Shown one piece after another: positions 1 to 11,384 of a stretch of 64,000 bases of DNA. Within the stretch, counting starts at the first letter, position 1, and each line of letters starts with the position of its first letter. Made by a program: the position numbers and the translations under genes. The DNA comes from Symsagittifera roscoffensis (lineage: Eukaryota; Xenacoelomorpha; Acoela; Convolutidae): the NCBI RefSeq assembly GCF_963678635.1, contig NC_087064.1, positions 63,605,548-63,669,547 of the forward strand. Direction: 5' to 3'. Below the pieces are notes generated by a model. That model ran no database searches. It was not told the origin of the DNA and saw only the letters and a program-made list of their open reading frames with translations.

Positions 1-442
1 TTGAAAGCTGACCATTTGGTCTCATTACGTTCTCTCAGACTTCTTAATGACTTATAACTTCTACCAAAACCTTGCACTTGTCTCATTATGAGTCTAAAAA
101 CAGTTTATTGTGATTATATTTTTATGCCAGACCACGTGCTTGCAGACAATTTTTTTTGGTACATGATTTGCAAAATTGTTACTAGCTCTTATTGGTGATT
201 TGTAGACGGACTTCAGGTCTCATACGTGGGGATCTTATTACACAAGCGGAATTTGTGTTATGGTATGAATTTTCTTTTTTTCCAACCTAAGTCGCAAATA
301 TTGTTGCGATGCAATTGTTGCGACAAAATTTGTTCATTTTGAAAGTGTTCATTTTGATCCAGCTATTAAGTACTGCCAATGCTAAGGATTTTAACACAGA
401 CTGTTATTTTTACAAATAATACTTTACCTTCAAGGTTTCGTG

Positions 443-507
443 GATCTGCAGCGTAGAGGTAGGGAAGGAGACCAGCAGCAAAAAAGACGGTTCGAACCTG
501 GGCAGGG
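443..507 (+). repeat. tRNA-derived SINE-like element (copy 1)
   Basis: A box A match (CAGCGTAGAGG) lies about 35 nt before a box B core (GGTTCGAACC), the spacing of an internal RNA polymerase III promoter. The acceptor and anticodon stems do not pair well, so this is a tRNA-derived element rather than a working tRNA gene. The same element lies at the same place in every array unit. Confidence 0.6.
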
Positions 508-1277
508 TCGGATGTTTTAATGAATTTTTTCGCTTACTAATTAAAATGCGTCCTCTCTATGAATTGAGGCATGTTAGTCGGTAATTTTTTTTTTCAAATT
601 GAATGGTACTGCTAATGCATCATAATTGGCATGTGTCACTTAGCAATTATGTTGAAGCTTAATTGGCGTGCGTCACTTAAGAAACTTTGTAGACTCGAAG
701 TTTTATTCATTCAGTTTTTCCCAGTAGCGTTGTCGGTCATATTTTTGCTTATGTATGCGAAGTGCAACTTCGCCTCAGAGTATATACTCAGATGAGTTAA
801 TGTTTTTTTATCGATCTAAATGGATTTTTAATCTTTTAAGTGTCCTCCAACAAATCGGCATTCTGAAATGTTCATTTTTTTGGTATATTTTTTTAAAAGT
901 TAATTTCAGTTATGAGGAAGTTTTCTGTTTTAGTTTGTTTAATTTTGATTGACTTTACCAGGAATTTTTTCATTAGCGTTACGAGTCCTTGATAGATGGT
1001 TTGCCAAATCACTAGTTTAAACTTAAAGCAAAATTTTTGTTCACGTAATTTTTCCCTCTTTTCTCTTCAAGTGTAACATCTTTCGAAGTTCTGCTTGCTA
1101 CTTATTGAGAGTTAAGGTGCTCGCATCCCACAGTTGTTGTATTGCAGGTGGTTGTGTAAAATTTTTAAGTACAATTTTTTTTATCATCCACATATTTTGG
1201 TTCCAAACCACCATGCTTCACCGTTTTGGTCCATAATGTTTCTCCAAGCATTTTAGAGATTAATTAGTTTTATCCAC

Positions 1278-1310
<33 letters not shown>

Positions 1311-2905
1311 GAGTAGGGTAGTCTTTAGAATTTCTTCATGCGTTTATAAGTTCGTTAGTTTTCCCGGTGGGTTGCAGTTTCCACACCAGCAAAGAATTCT
1401 CCGCATACACAAGTTGTTTTCTGCAAAATTTCTGTTGAAGAATTTCCAATACGTATGTGTTAGAGATATTTTCAGGCTGTCATAATCTTGATTTTTATGA
1501 ATGATTGTATTCAAATCAATTTCATGTTTACTGTTTAGTAGTGAAACTAAGTACAATATGTCGTGTAATTCAAAGTACATTGAGAGTGGAAGGAGATTTT
1601 CAGTTTAACTTTCAGGGAAAAATTTCAGTCTTCCAGTTTAACTCATTTTGAAGTTATTTGTGATCCAAGAAGTCACTGGTTTTTGTACTCTTTCTAGTTA
1701 TCTCAATTCTGTTTTGTTAGGATATCATGTTCGCGATGCATAGCTTATGATTGGTTCCATGTATCCACAGTATAAGTTTAATTTTGACTTTAATAATGTT
1801 TTTTTTTCGAGATATTCCGTTTGATTCTGTAAAAAGCTCCCATTGCTTTTGATATGCGGTTTTCAGCATTTACTGACCACGAAAGGTTGTCACACATTAA
1901 AATACCTAAGTTTTTTGGGTCTTTGCGGTATCAACATTTGTATCAAATAGTGTAACTTCCATATTACCTTTGAGGTTTAACAGATTACATTTAGCTTCGT
2001 TCAGCGTCATTTTATTTTCTTCGCACCATTTTTCAACATTTGTCGAGTCTTTTTGCAAACGAATTTCATCAGTAGACACGATCTTCATATTGTCACAATA
2101 GCTAAAACAATCGGATTTCTCAATGCATTTGGGAATGTCGTTAATGAATATGATTAAAAGTAAAGGGCCAAGAATTGAGCCCTGTGGTTCACCGCTAGTT
2201 ACTTCTTTCAGAGTTGATGAACTTTTATTGAGTTTCACAAATTGCATTCTATCTGTTAGATAGTCTTGTATTATGTCTTATATTTGAATGCCTAGACCTA
2301 TGTTCCGTAGTTTAGCGATTAGGATACTATGAGGAACTTTCTCAAAGGCTTTAAAAAATTCAAGATAAAGAACTGATAGTGTTTGAACGTTTTTGTTATC
2401 GTAGAATTTATATACTTTGCTCAAAAATTGTACCATTTGTAGTACTGCTGACCTTTTTTTGCCGAAGCCATATTGTGCGTTTTCCATGAATGGTTGAATT
2501 TTGGGGTATATATAATATCAAAGATAATTTTTTCAAAGACCTTCGAGGCGGAGCATAAAAGGCAAATTGGGCGGTAGCACTCAACTGACGCCTTGTTCTT
2601 TTCTCTAAAATTTGGGCCACTTGACTTGTTTTCCAGTAGGTCGGGAAGAGCCGCTTGTTAATGAATGTGCGGAAGAGAAGATAGAGCGATTTTGACAGAG
2701 TTTCAGAAAGATTTTTTAGGATTATATTACCTATACCACCAAAACCTTATGCTTTATTTGTTAATAGATTTTGAGAATGATTTCGATTTTGGTTTCTTCA
2801 ATGTGTACTTGTGTACAGATTTCTTCTGCAGAAGAAAAGTTTGTATTTCGTAAGAGAGGGTTAGGATTTGATTCCTTTTGATATACACTGAAGAAGAATT
2901 CGTTT
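1278..2905 (-). pseudogene. CR1/Jockey-type LINE reverse transcriptase remnant, unit 1 copy A
   Basis: Minus-strand remnant of a non-LTR retrotransposon ORF2. Reading from about 2905 downward one sees the RT entry region (GIGNIILKNLSETL in one frame near 2715), the fingers segment (KVFEKIIFD), motif A as LEFFKAFEKV, motif B as GEPQGSILGP and motif C as YCDN. The usual catalytic Asp of motif A is Glu, and the second Asp of the Y/FADD box is Asn. Several frameshifts and stops break the frame. The 3' end is an 11-copy (CTA)n tail on the minus strand (1278-1310). This enzyme would normally copy its own RNA into chromosomal DNA; this copy cannot. Confidence 0.8.
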
Positions 2906-3503
2906 AAAAAAAGCACCACAAAAAAAGCATGAAATTTCTTACAAGCACCAGAATTTTCATAAAAGAACCAGAATTTTTTACAAATGACGAAGTTAAGAAA
3001 AGAATACGAGTTGGGATTCCCTTCAGTCTGTTTTAGGATTTCTTTTAATATCTCTCTTATTATACGACGCTTTTATCTTTTTGTCCTAATCCTAATTCAA
3101 CGCAGATTATCTTAAATAACAAAACCAACATCGATCTATGGATCAGAAATATCTTCTGTGATCTTAAACAGTTCGAGTTTCAGCAATCTGTCTGTTGCGC
3201 CGCAGTAGATCTGTGCTAGCATTTAATATACATATTCAATAGATTAATCTCGCCGGAGACTTGAAGACTTCGGAGACAAATTTGAAGCGGCTGAATTAGG
3301 AAAAAGAGAAAAAGCGTGGTTTGCTTTTTATGTAGCTCACGGGAAAAAATATTTTCCTTTGCTTGAACCGAATTAAAAATAGTTGCTGTTAAAAAGCCTA
3401 AAACGGTTTTTAATCGAGTTACCATTAATACAGTTTCCATTATGTTAAAGTATGAATATGTTTTTCAGAAAATTTCAGTTTCTTATTTCACGAAATCAAG
3501 TGA

Positions 3504-4430
3504 CTGCGATGCATAGGTTGTGATTGGTTCCATGTATCCACAGTATAAGTTTAATTTTCACTTTAATGATGTTTTTTTTTCCAGATATTCCGTTTGATTT
3601 TGTAAGAAGCTCCCATTGCTTTTGATATGCAATTTTCAGCATTTACTGACCACGAAATGTTGTCACACATTAAAATACCTAAGTCTTTTTGGGTCTTTGC
3701 GGTATCAACATTTGTATTAAATAGTGTAACTTCCATTTTCCCTTTGAGGTTTAACAGATTACATTTATCTTCGTTCAGCGGCATTTTATTTTCTTCGCAC
3801 CATTTTTCAACAATTGTCGAGTCTTTTTGCAGATGAATTTCTTCAGTAGACACGATCTTCGTCACAATAGCCAAAACAATTGGATTTCTCAAGGCATTTG
3901 GGAATGTCGTTAATGATTATGATTAAAAGTAAAGGGCCAAGAATTGAGCCTTGTGGTACACCGCTAGTTACTTCTTTCAGAGTTGATGAACTTCTATTGA
4001 TTTTCACAAATTGCATTCTATCTGTTAGATAATCTTGTATTATGTCTTGTATTTGAATGCCTAGACCTATTTTCCGTAGTTTAGCAACTAAGATACCATG
4101 AGGAACTTTCTCAAAAGCTTTAGAAAAATCTAGATAAAGAACTGATAGTGTTTAAACGTTTTTGTCATCGTAGAGTTCATATACCTTGCTCAAAAAATGT
4201 ACTATCTGTAGTACTGCTGACCTTTTTTTGCCCGAAGCCATTTTGTGTGTTTTCCAAGGAAGTTTGAACTTTGGGGTATATATTATCAAAGATAATTTTT
4301 TCGAAGACCTTCGAGGCGGAGCATAAAAGGCTAGTTGGGCGGTGGCACTCAACTGACGCCTTGTTCTTTTCTTTAAAAAATGGGGCCACTTGACTGGTTT
4401 TCCAGTAGGTCGAGAAGATTGTGTACTTTT
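3504..4430 (-). pseudogene. Second, separate LINE reverse transcriptase fragment in unit 1
   Basis: A different copy of the same CR1/Jockey-type family, joined abruptly to array sequence at about 3504. It keeps motif A as LDFSKAFEKV with the catalytic Asp present, unlike the array-wide LEFFKAFEKV form, and motif B as GVPQGSILGP. The frame collapses at motif C. Both ends are truncated, and no (CTA)n tail is present. It gives an outgroup showing what the family looked like before the array copies were inactivated. Confidence 0.75.
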
Positions 4431-4588
4431 AAAGATTGCGAATTTTGTCATCAAAAAAGGTTGCTCAAATTTTAGTAGTTTTTGAAATGTGATTTTCTGG
4501 TTTTCAAAAAAACCTCTTAGAAAACTTAAGGTGAAGTTTCTCAAAATCTGAATTTGTCAACGTTGTAGTTGGGTACTGTAAGGGTACT

Positions 4589-5033
4589 CTCAGGAGTTGC
4601 AAATCTTGCATCCAAATGCGACAGCTCAATTGCTTTCAGCTTCCCAGATGTGACGTTTTTTAATTTATTATAAGTTAAGATATAAAAAAAATGTCACAAA
4701 TTTTTATGGTTTTTCAAAATTTGAATTTAAAAATCGACTAAAAAATTTTATGAAAAAATTAAAAGTTAGTCTCAGGAGTTGCAAATCTTGCGTACAAATA
4801 TGACTGCTCAATTGCTTTTAGTTTCACAGATGTGACGTTTCTTAGTACATTTTAATTTTTTTGAAGAACTTTATGGTTCTTCAAAATTTGTATAAACAAA
4901 ACTTGAATTAAGAACTTTGCAAAATTTTTAATTATGAACCCTGTAATTGGGTGCTGCCACAGAACACTCAAATTATAGTTTTATGAATTGTTGAAAATTA
5001 AAAGCACCGGAGGTGCGGTACACGCTAGTCAGT
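4589..5033. repeat. Common tail segment with internal duplication of about 180 bp
   Basis: The segment CTCAGGAGTTGCAAATCTTG with its downstream sequence occurs at about 4590 and again at about 4771, giving two diverged tandem copies with a period near 180 bp. A weaker third match is near 4940. The block closes with a hairpin, GCACC-GGA-GGTGC, just before the next unit starts. Related copies lie at 16257-16804, 22820-23367 and 28196-28740, with only the end part at 9885-10071. No coding potential is seen. Confidence 0.65.
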
Positions 5034-5475
5034 TTGAAAGCTGACCATTTGGTCTCATTACGTTCTCTCAGACTTCTTAATGACTTATAACTTCTACCAA
5101 AACCTTGCACTTGTCTCATTATGAGTCTAAAAACAGTTTATTGTGATTATATTTTTATGCCAGACCACGTGCTTGCAGACAATTTTTTTTTGGTACATGA
5201 TTTGCAAAATTGTTACTAGCTCTAATTAGTGATTTGTAGACGGACTTCAGGTCTCATATGTGGGGATCTTATTACACAAGCGGAATTTGTGTTATGGTAT
5301 GATTTTTCTTTTTTTCCAACCTAAGTCGCAAATATTGTTGCGATGCAATTGTTGCGACAAAATTTGTTCATTTTGAAAGTGTTCATTTTGATCCAGCTAT
5401 TAAGTACTGCCAATGCTAAGGATTTTAACACAGACTGTTATTTTTACAAATAATTTTTTACCTTCAAGGTTTCGT

Positions 5476-5541
5476 GGATCTGCAGCGTAGAGGTAGGGAA
5501 GGAGACCAGCAGCAAAAAAGACGGTTCGAACCTGGGCAGGG
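5476..5541 (+). repeat. tRNA-derived SINE-like element (copy 2)
   Basis: Unit 2 copy of the box A/box B element, essentially identical to copy 1. Box B reads GGTTCGAACC. Confidence 0.6.
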
Positions 5542-6308
5542 TCGGATGTTTTAATGAATTTTTTCGTTTACTAATTAAAATGCGTCCTCTCTATGAATTG
5601 AGGCATGTTAGTCGGTAATTTTTTTTTCAAATTGAATGGTACTGCTAATGCATCATAATTGGCATGTGTCACTTAGCAATTATGTAGAATCTTAATTGGC
5701 GTGCGTCACTTAAGAAACTTTGTAGACTCGAAGTTTTAATCATTCAGTTTTTCCCAGTAGCGTTGTCGGTCATATTTTTGCTTATGTATGCGAAGTGCAA
5801 CTTCGCCTCAGTGTATATACTCAGATGAGTTAATGTTTTTTATCGATCTAAATGGATTTTTAATCTTTTAAGTGTCCTCCAACAAATCGGCATTCTGAAA
5901 TGTTCATTTTTTTGGTACATATTTTTAAAGTTAATTTCAGTTATGAGGAAGTTTTCTGTTTTAGTTTGTTTATTTTTGGTAGATTTTTCCAGGAACTTTT
6001 TCATTAGCGTTACGAGTCCTTGATAGATGGTTTACCAAATCACTAGTTTAAACTTAAAGCAAAATTTTTGTTCACGTAATTTTTCCCTCTTTTCTCTTCA
6101 AGTGTAACATCTTTCGAAGTTCTGCTTGCTACTTATTGAGAGTTAAGGTGCTCGCATCCCACAGTTGTTGTATTGCAGGTGGTTGTGTAAAATTTTTAAG
6201 TACAATTTTTTTTATCATCCACATATTTTGGTTCCAAACCACCATGCTTCACCGTTTTGGTCCATAATGTTTCTCCAAGCATTTTAGAGATTAATTAGTT
6301 TTATCCAC

Positions 6309-6341
<33 letters not shown>

Positions 6342-7936
6342 GAGTAGGGTAGTCTTTAGAATTTCTTCATGCGTTTATAAGTTCGTTAGTTTTCCCGGTG
6401 GGTTGCAGTTTCCACACCAGCAAAGAATTCTCCGCATACACAAGTTGTTTTCTGCAAAATTTCTGTTGAAGAATTTCCAATACGTATGTGTTAGAGATAT
6501 TTTCAGGCTGTCATAATCTTGATTTTTATGAATGATTGTATTCAAATCAATTTCATGTTTACTGTTTAGTAGTGAAACTAAGTACAATATGTCGTGTAAT
6601 TCAAAGTACATTGAGAGTGGAAGGAGATTTTCAGTTTAACTTTCAGGGAAAAATTTCAGTCTTCCAGTTTAACTCATTTTGAAGTTATTTGTGATCCAAG
6701 AAGTCACTGGTTTTTGTACTCTTTCTAGTTATCTCAATTCTGTTTTGTTCGGATATCATGTTCGCGATGCATAGCTTATGATTGGTTCCATGTATCCACA
6801 GTATAAGTTTAATTTTGACTTTAATAATGTTTTTTTTTCGAGATATTCCGTTTGATTCTGTAAAAAGCTCCCATTGCTTTTGATATGCGGTTTTCAGCAT
6901 TTACTGACCACGAAAGGTTGTCACACATTAAAATACCTAAGTTTTTTGGGTCTTTGCGGTATCAACATTTGTATCAAATAGTGTAACTTCCATATTACCT
7001 TTGAGGTTTAACAGATTACATTTAGCTTCGTTCAGCGTCATTTTATTTTCTTCGCACCATTTTTCAACATTTGTCGAGTCTTTTTGCAAACGAATTTCAT
7101 CAGTAGACACGATCTTCATATTGTCACAATAGCTAAAACAATCGGATTTCTCAATGCATTTGGGAATGTCGTTAATGAATATGATTAAAAGTAAAGGGCC
7201 AAGAATTGAGCCCTGTGGTTCACCGCTAGTTACTTCTTTCAGAGTTGATGAACTTTTATTGAGTTTCACAAATTGCATTCTATCTGTTAGATAGTCTTGT
7301 ATTATGTCTTATATTTGAATGCCTAGACCTATGTTCCGTAGTTTAGCGATTAGGATACTATGAGGAACTTTCTCAAAGGCTTTAAAAAATTCAAGATAAA
7401 GAACTGATAGTGTTTGAACGTTTTTGTTATCGTAGAATTTATATACTTTGCTCAAAAATTGTACCATTTGTAGTACTGCTGACCTTTTTTTGCCGAAGCC
7501 ATATTGTGCGTTTTCCATGAATGGTTGAATTTTGGGGTATATATAATATCAAAGATAATTTTTTCAAAGACCTTCGAGGCGGAGCATAAAAGGCAAATTG
7601 GGCGGTAGCACTCAACTGACGCCTTGTTCTTTTCTCTAAAATTTGGGCCACTTGACTTGTTTTCCAGTAGGTCGGGAAGAGCCGCTTGTTAATGAATGTG
7701 CGGAAGAGAAGATAGAGCGATTTTGACAGAGTTTCAGAAAGATTTTTTAGGATTATATTACCTATACCACCAAAACCTTATGCTTTATTTGTTAATAGAT
7801 TTTGAGAATGATTTCGATTTTGGTTTCTTCAATGTGTACTTGTGTACAGATTTCTTCTGCAGAAGAAAAGTTTGTATTTCGTAAGAGAGGGTTAGGATTT
7901 GATTCCTTTTGATATACACTGAAGAAGAATTCGTTT
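6309..7936 (-). pseudogene. LINE reverse transcriptase remnant, unit 2
   Basis: Practically identical to the unit 1 copy A: motif A LEFFKAFEKV, motif B GEPQGSILGP, motif C YCDN, the same frameshifts and the same deletion in the C-terminal part. The (CTA)n tail has 11 repeats (6309-6341). Shared defects show that it was copied as DNA together with unit 1. Confidence 0.8.
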
Positions 7937-8680
7937 AAAAAAAGCACCACAATAAAAGCATGAAATTTCTTACAAGCACCAGAATTTTCATAAAAGAACC
8001 AGAATTTTTTACAAATGACCAAGTTAAGAAAAGAATACGAGGTGGGATTCCCTCCAGTCTGTTTTAGGATTTCTTTTAATATCTCTCTTATTATACGACG
8101 CTTTTATCTTTTTGTCCTAGTCCTAATTCAACGCAGATTATCTTAAATAACAAAACCAACATCGATCTATGGATCAGAAATATCTTCTGTGATCTTAAAA
8201 AGTTCGAGTTTCAGCAATCTGTCTGTTGCGCCGCAGTAGATCCGTGCTAGCATTTAATATACATATTCAATAGATTAATGTGACTTGAAGACTCCGGAGA
8301 CAATTTGAAGCGGCTGAATTAGGAAAAAGAGAAAAAGCGTGGTTTGCTTTTTATGTAGCTCACGGGAAAAAATATTTTCCTTTGCTTGAACCGAATTAAA
8401 AATAGTTGCTGTTAAAAAGCCTAAAACGGTTTTTAATCGAGTTACCATTAATACAGTTTCCATTATGTTAAAGTATGAATATGTTTTTCAGAAAATTTCA
8501 GTTTCTTATTTCACGAAATCAAGTGACTTGATACCAGAAACTAGACTTTTTCTGTAAACGATTCTTAAAGGCGACAGTTCTGTGGTGCGAGTCCCGGACT
8601 GGCCTTGTTTTCTTTTTTGCCATGTATCTATGTATGTATAAATATCTTACTTTATACTGGAACATCGACATCTTTCAGGT

Positions 8681-8753
8681 GCTTTCCAACTTGGTTTAGA
8701 GGTAAAGCACGCGACTTTGGATCATAAATTGGGTGCGATTCCCGGCCGGAAAG
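8681..8753 (+). repeat. Gln-tRNA-like pol III element, unit 2
   Basis: A 73-nt tRNA-like segment. The ends pair (CTTTCC with GGAAAG), box A is TGGTTTAGAGG, the T-arm is a 5-bp stem around TGCGATT, and the central CTTTGGATC resembles a Gln anticodon loop. The anticodon stem does not pair and D/T-arm details are off, so it is probably a tRNA pseudogene or SINE head. Further box B-like sequences flank it near 8590 (GGTGCGAGTCCCGG) and 9063 (GTTCGAGTCC). Confidence 0.5.
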
Positions 8754-9559
8754 TTTTTGTAAGGCCTGTAAGAAATTGACCTTGCTTTATTGTGGAACCT
8801 CAACATTGTTCAGGCCCTTCTTACCTGATCTAGATGTAAAGCAGTTTTAAGGTAAAGGGACTCTCTTTCCTTTCCCCCCATCTGCGAGTTTTAATAGATG
8901 GTTTTTTTGATCATTTTGTCTTTTTGTTAGCACAGTTGGCATGCAGATGAATAAGACTATGACAGGCATATTTGGTCTTCTTACTTGACTTCGCAGAACC
9001 TCTTTATATCTCCATATTGGTGCATATGTGAGATGGGGAAAAGATAAAAGAGCCGGTTTATAGTTCGAGTCCCACGGACCAGGTTTTTTTTTGATGTGAA
9101 GAATCTGTTTTTTTTTGGAGTCGAACTGTCTCTTAGTCTATAATTTGTCGATTTATTTTTGTCGGCTTTATTTCCAAAGCCTGGATATTTTTTGTTAAGA
9201 AATAATATTTTTTTTATTTCAGCAATTTTAGCTTTATTGAAAGTAGTTCTGTAATTTGTAAGTTCTCCAAATCTGATTCTCTTTGGTTCTTATTTTTTTG
9301 AACTAGGCGCAACGGAAAAGAAGCATTGAATTGATTGCGTGCGCAGTAATCTTCCAAGCATGGAGTTTGTTTTTTCAGGCATCACTGTTTTTCTTTTTAA
9401 GCAATTTTAATTATAACTGACAGTAGTTCTGTTGTTAGTTACCAACTCTGATTTTGTTTAGGTCTTTTTTCAACTAGGGGCAGCGAAAAAGAAGCTTTGA
9501 ACTGATTGAGTGTGCTCCATTAACTATGTACATTTTTTGTCTCCAGAAATCCCAGTTCA

Positions 9560-9885
9560 CGTCAACGCTCAGTGTTTTCTTATGATGGAAATAATTCCGG
9601 TTCCCTCACGCAGGAAATGAATGCTCTGGCTATTGATGAATCCCTATTCAGTATTCCAACGCAGCTGGAGGCAGTAAGCAACGGTGCTTGCAGGCAAAAA
9701 CTGAGGCTCAGGAAAAATGGGAAGTTTTATATGCACAAGATGAACGGAAAGCTATAGGTTCGGCCTGCTTACCGCATGCGATCCTGGTCAACTCTAACGA
9801 CGACAACCCTTCCATTATTGACACTTTTCGCTCATCGCACAGAAACACATTGAAGCATGTATCAAGAAACATTGAAGCATGTAGT
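9560..9885 (+). pseudogene. R2-like retrotransposon N-terminal remnant, unit 2
   Basis: A short coding remnant with two overlapping frames (9572-9757 and 9688-9933). It matches, base for base over long stretches, the start of the longer R2-like pseudogene at 57590-57880. It contains no domain of its own and is cut at about 9885, where the common tail begins. Confidence 0.55.
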
Positions 9886-10510
9886 ACATTTTATTTTTTT
9901 GGAGAACTTTATGGTTCTTCAAAATTTGTATAAACAAAACTTGAATTAAGAACTTTGCAAAATTTTTAATTATGAACCCTGTAATTGGGTGCTGCCAGAG
10001 AACACTCAAATTATAGTTTTATGAATTGTTGAAAATTAAAAGCACCGGAGGTGCGGTACACAATAGTCAGTTTGAAAGCTGACCATTTGGTCTCATTACG
10101 TTCTCTCAGACTTCTTAATGACTTATAACTTCTAATAAAACCTTGCACTGTCTCATTATGAGTCTAAAAACAGTTTATTGTGATAATATTTTTATGCCAG
10201 ACCACGTGCTTGCAGACAATTTTTTTGGTACATGATTTGCAAAATTGTTACTAGCTCTAATTAGTGATTTGTAGACGGACTTCAGGTCTCATATGTGGGA
10301 ATCTTATTACACAAGCGGAATTTGTGTTATGGTATGAATTTTCTTTTTTTCCATTCTAAGTCGCAAATATTGTTGCGATGCAATTGTTGCGACAAAATTT
10401 GTTCCTTTTGAAAGTGTTCATTTTGATCCAGCTATTAAGTACTGCCAATGCTAAGGATTTTAACACAGACTGTTATTTTTACAAATAACACTTTACCTTC
10501 AAGGTTTCGT

Positions 10511-10576
10511 GGATCTGCAGCGTAGAGGTAGGGAAGGAGACCAGCAGCAAAAAAGACGGTTCGAACCTGGGCAGGG
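10511..10576 (+). repeat. tRNA-derived SINE-like element (copy 3)
   Basis: Unit 3 copy of the same box A/box B element, with both boxes unchanged. Confidence 0.6.
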
Positions 10577-11342
10577 TCGGATGTTTTAATGAATTTTTTC
10601 GTTTACTAATTAAAATGCGTCCTCTCTATGAATTGAGGCATGTTAGTCGGTAATTTTTTTTCAAATTGAATGGTACTGCTAATGCATCATAATTGGCATG
10701 TGTCACTTAGCAATTATGTAGAATCTTAATTGGCGTGCGTCACTTAAGAAACTTTGTAGACTCGAAGTTTTATTCATTCAGTTTTTCCCAGTAGCGTTGT
10801 CGGTCATATTTTTGCTTATGTATGCGAAGTGCAACTTCGCCTCAGTGTATATACTCAGATGAGTTAATGTTTTTTATCGATCTAAATGGATTTTTAATCT
10901 TTTAAGTGTCCTCCAACAAATCGGCATTCTGAAATGTTCATTTTTTTGGTATATTTTTTTAAAGTTAATTTCAGTTATGAGGAAGTTTTCTGTTTTAGTT
11001 TGTTTATTTTTGATTGTCTTTACCAGGAATTTTTTCATTAGCGTTACGAGTCCTTGATAGATGGTTTGCCAAATCACTAGTTTAAACTTAAATCAAAATT
11101 TTTGTTCACGTAATTTTTCCCTCTTTTCTCTTCAAGTGTAACATCTTTCGAAGTTCTGCTTGCTACTTATTGAGAGTTAGGGTGCTCGCATCCCACAGTT
11201 GTTGTATTGCAGGTGGCTGTGTAAAGTTTTTGTGTACAATTTTTTTTATCATCCACATATTTTGGTTCCAAACCACCATGCTTCACCGTTTTGGTCCATA
11301 ATGTTTCTCCAAGCATTTTAGAGATTAATTAGTTTTATCCAC

Positions 11343-11384
<42 letters not shown>

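Larger units (their letters stand above)
1..5033. repeat. Composite tandem array, unit 1
   Basis: First of about six head-to-tail copies of a composite repeat. The opening motif TTGAAAGCTGACCATTTGG recurs at 5034, 10072, 16805 (one change), 23368 and 28741. The first 1.27 kb is noncoding apart from a tRNA-like element, and a LINE remnant follows on the minus strand. Unlike the other units, this one joins at about 3504 to a second, separate LINE fragment and then to a tail segment ending in the small hairpin GCACCGGAGGTGC. Units 1 and 2 are nearly identical over about 3.4 kb, so they are the youngest pair. No intact gene is visible. Confidence 0.9.
5034..10071. repeat. Composite tandem array, unit 2
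   Basis: Near-identical to unit 1 through about 8525. It then continues into a segment with pol III box-like sequences (8570-9085), AT-rich sequence, and a short remnant of the R2-like retrotransposon N-terminal region (about 9560-9885). It ends with a shortened copy of the common tail. Units 1 and 2 share a deletion of about 130 bp in the LINE C-terminal region relative to unit 3, which shows they descend from one deleted copy. Confidence 0.88.

Noticed and set aside
443-507. Functional tRNA genes in the array
   Set aside because: Box A and B are good, but acceptor and anticodon stems do not pair properly and there is no poly-T terminator directly after.
3216-3440. 74-residue minus-strand frame repeated in the array
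   Set aside because: It lies upstream of the LINE RT but matches no LINE domain, and it changes frame and length between units (8275-8463, 32028-32282), so it does not look coding.
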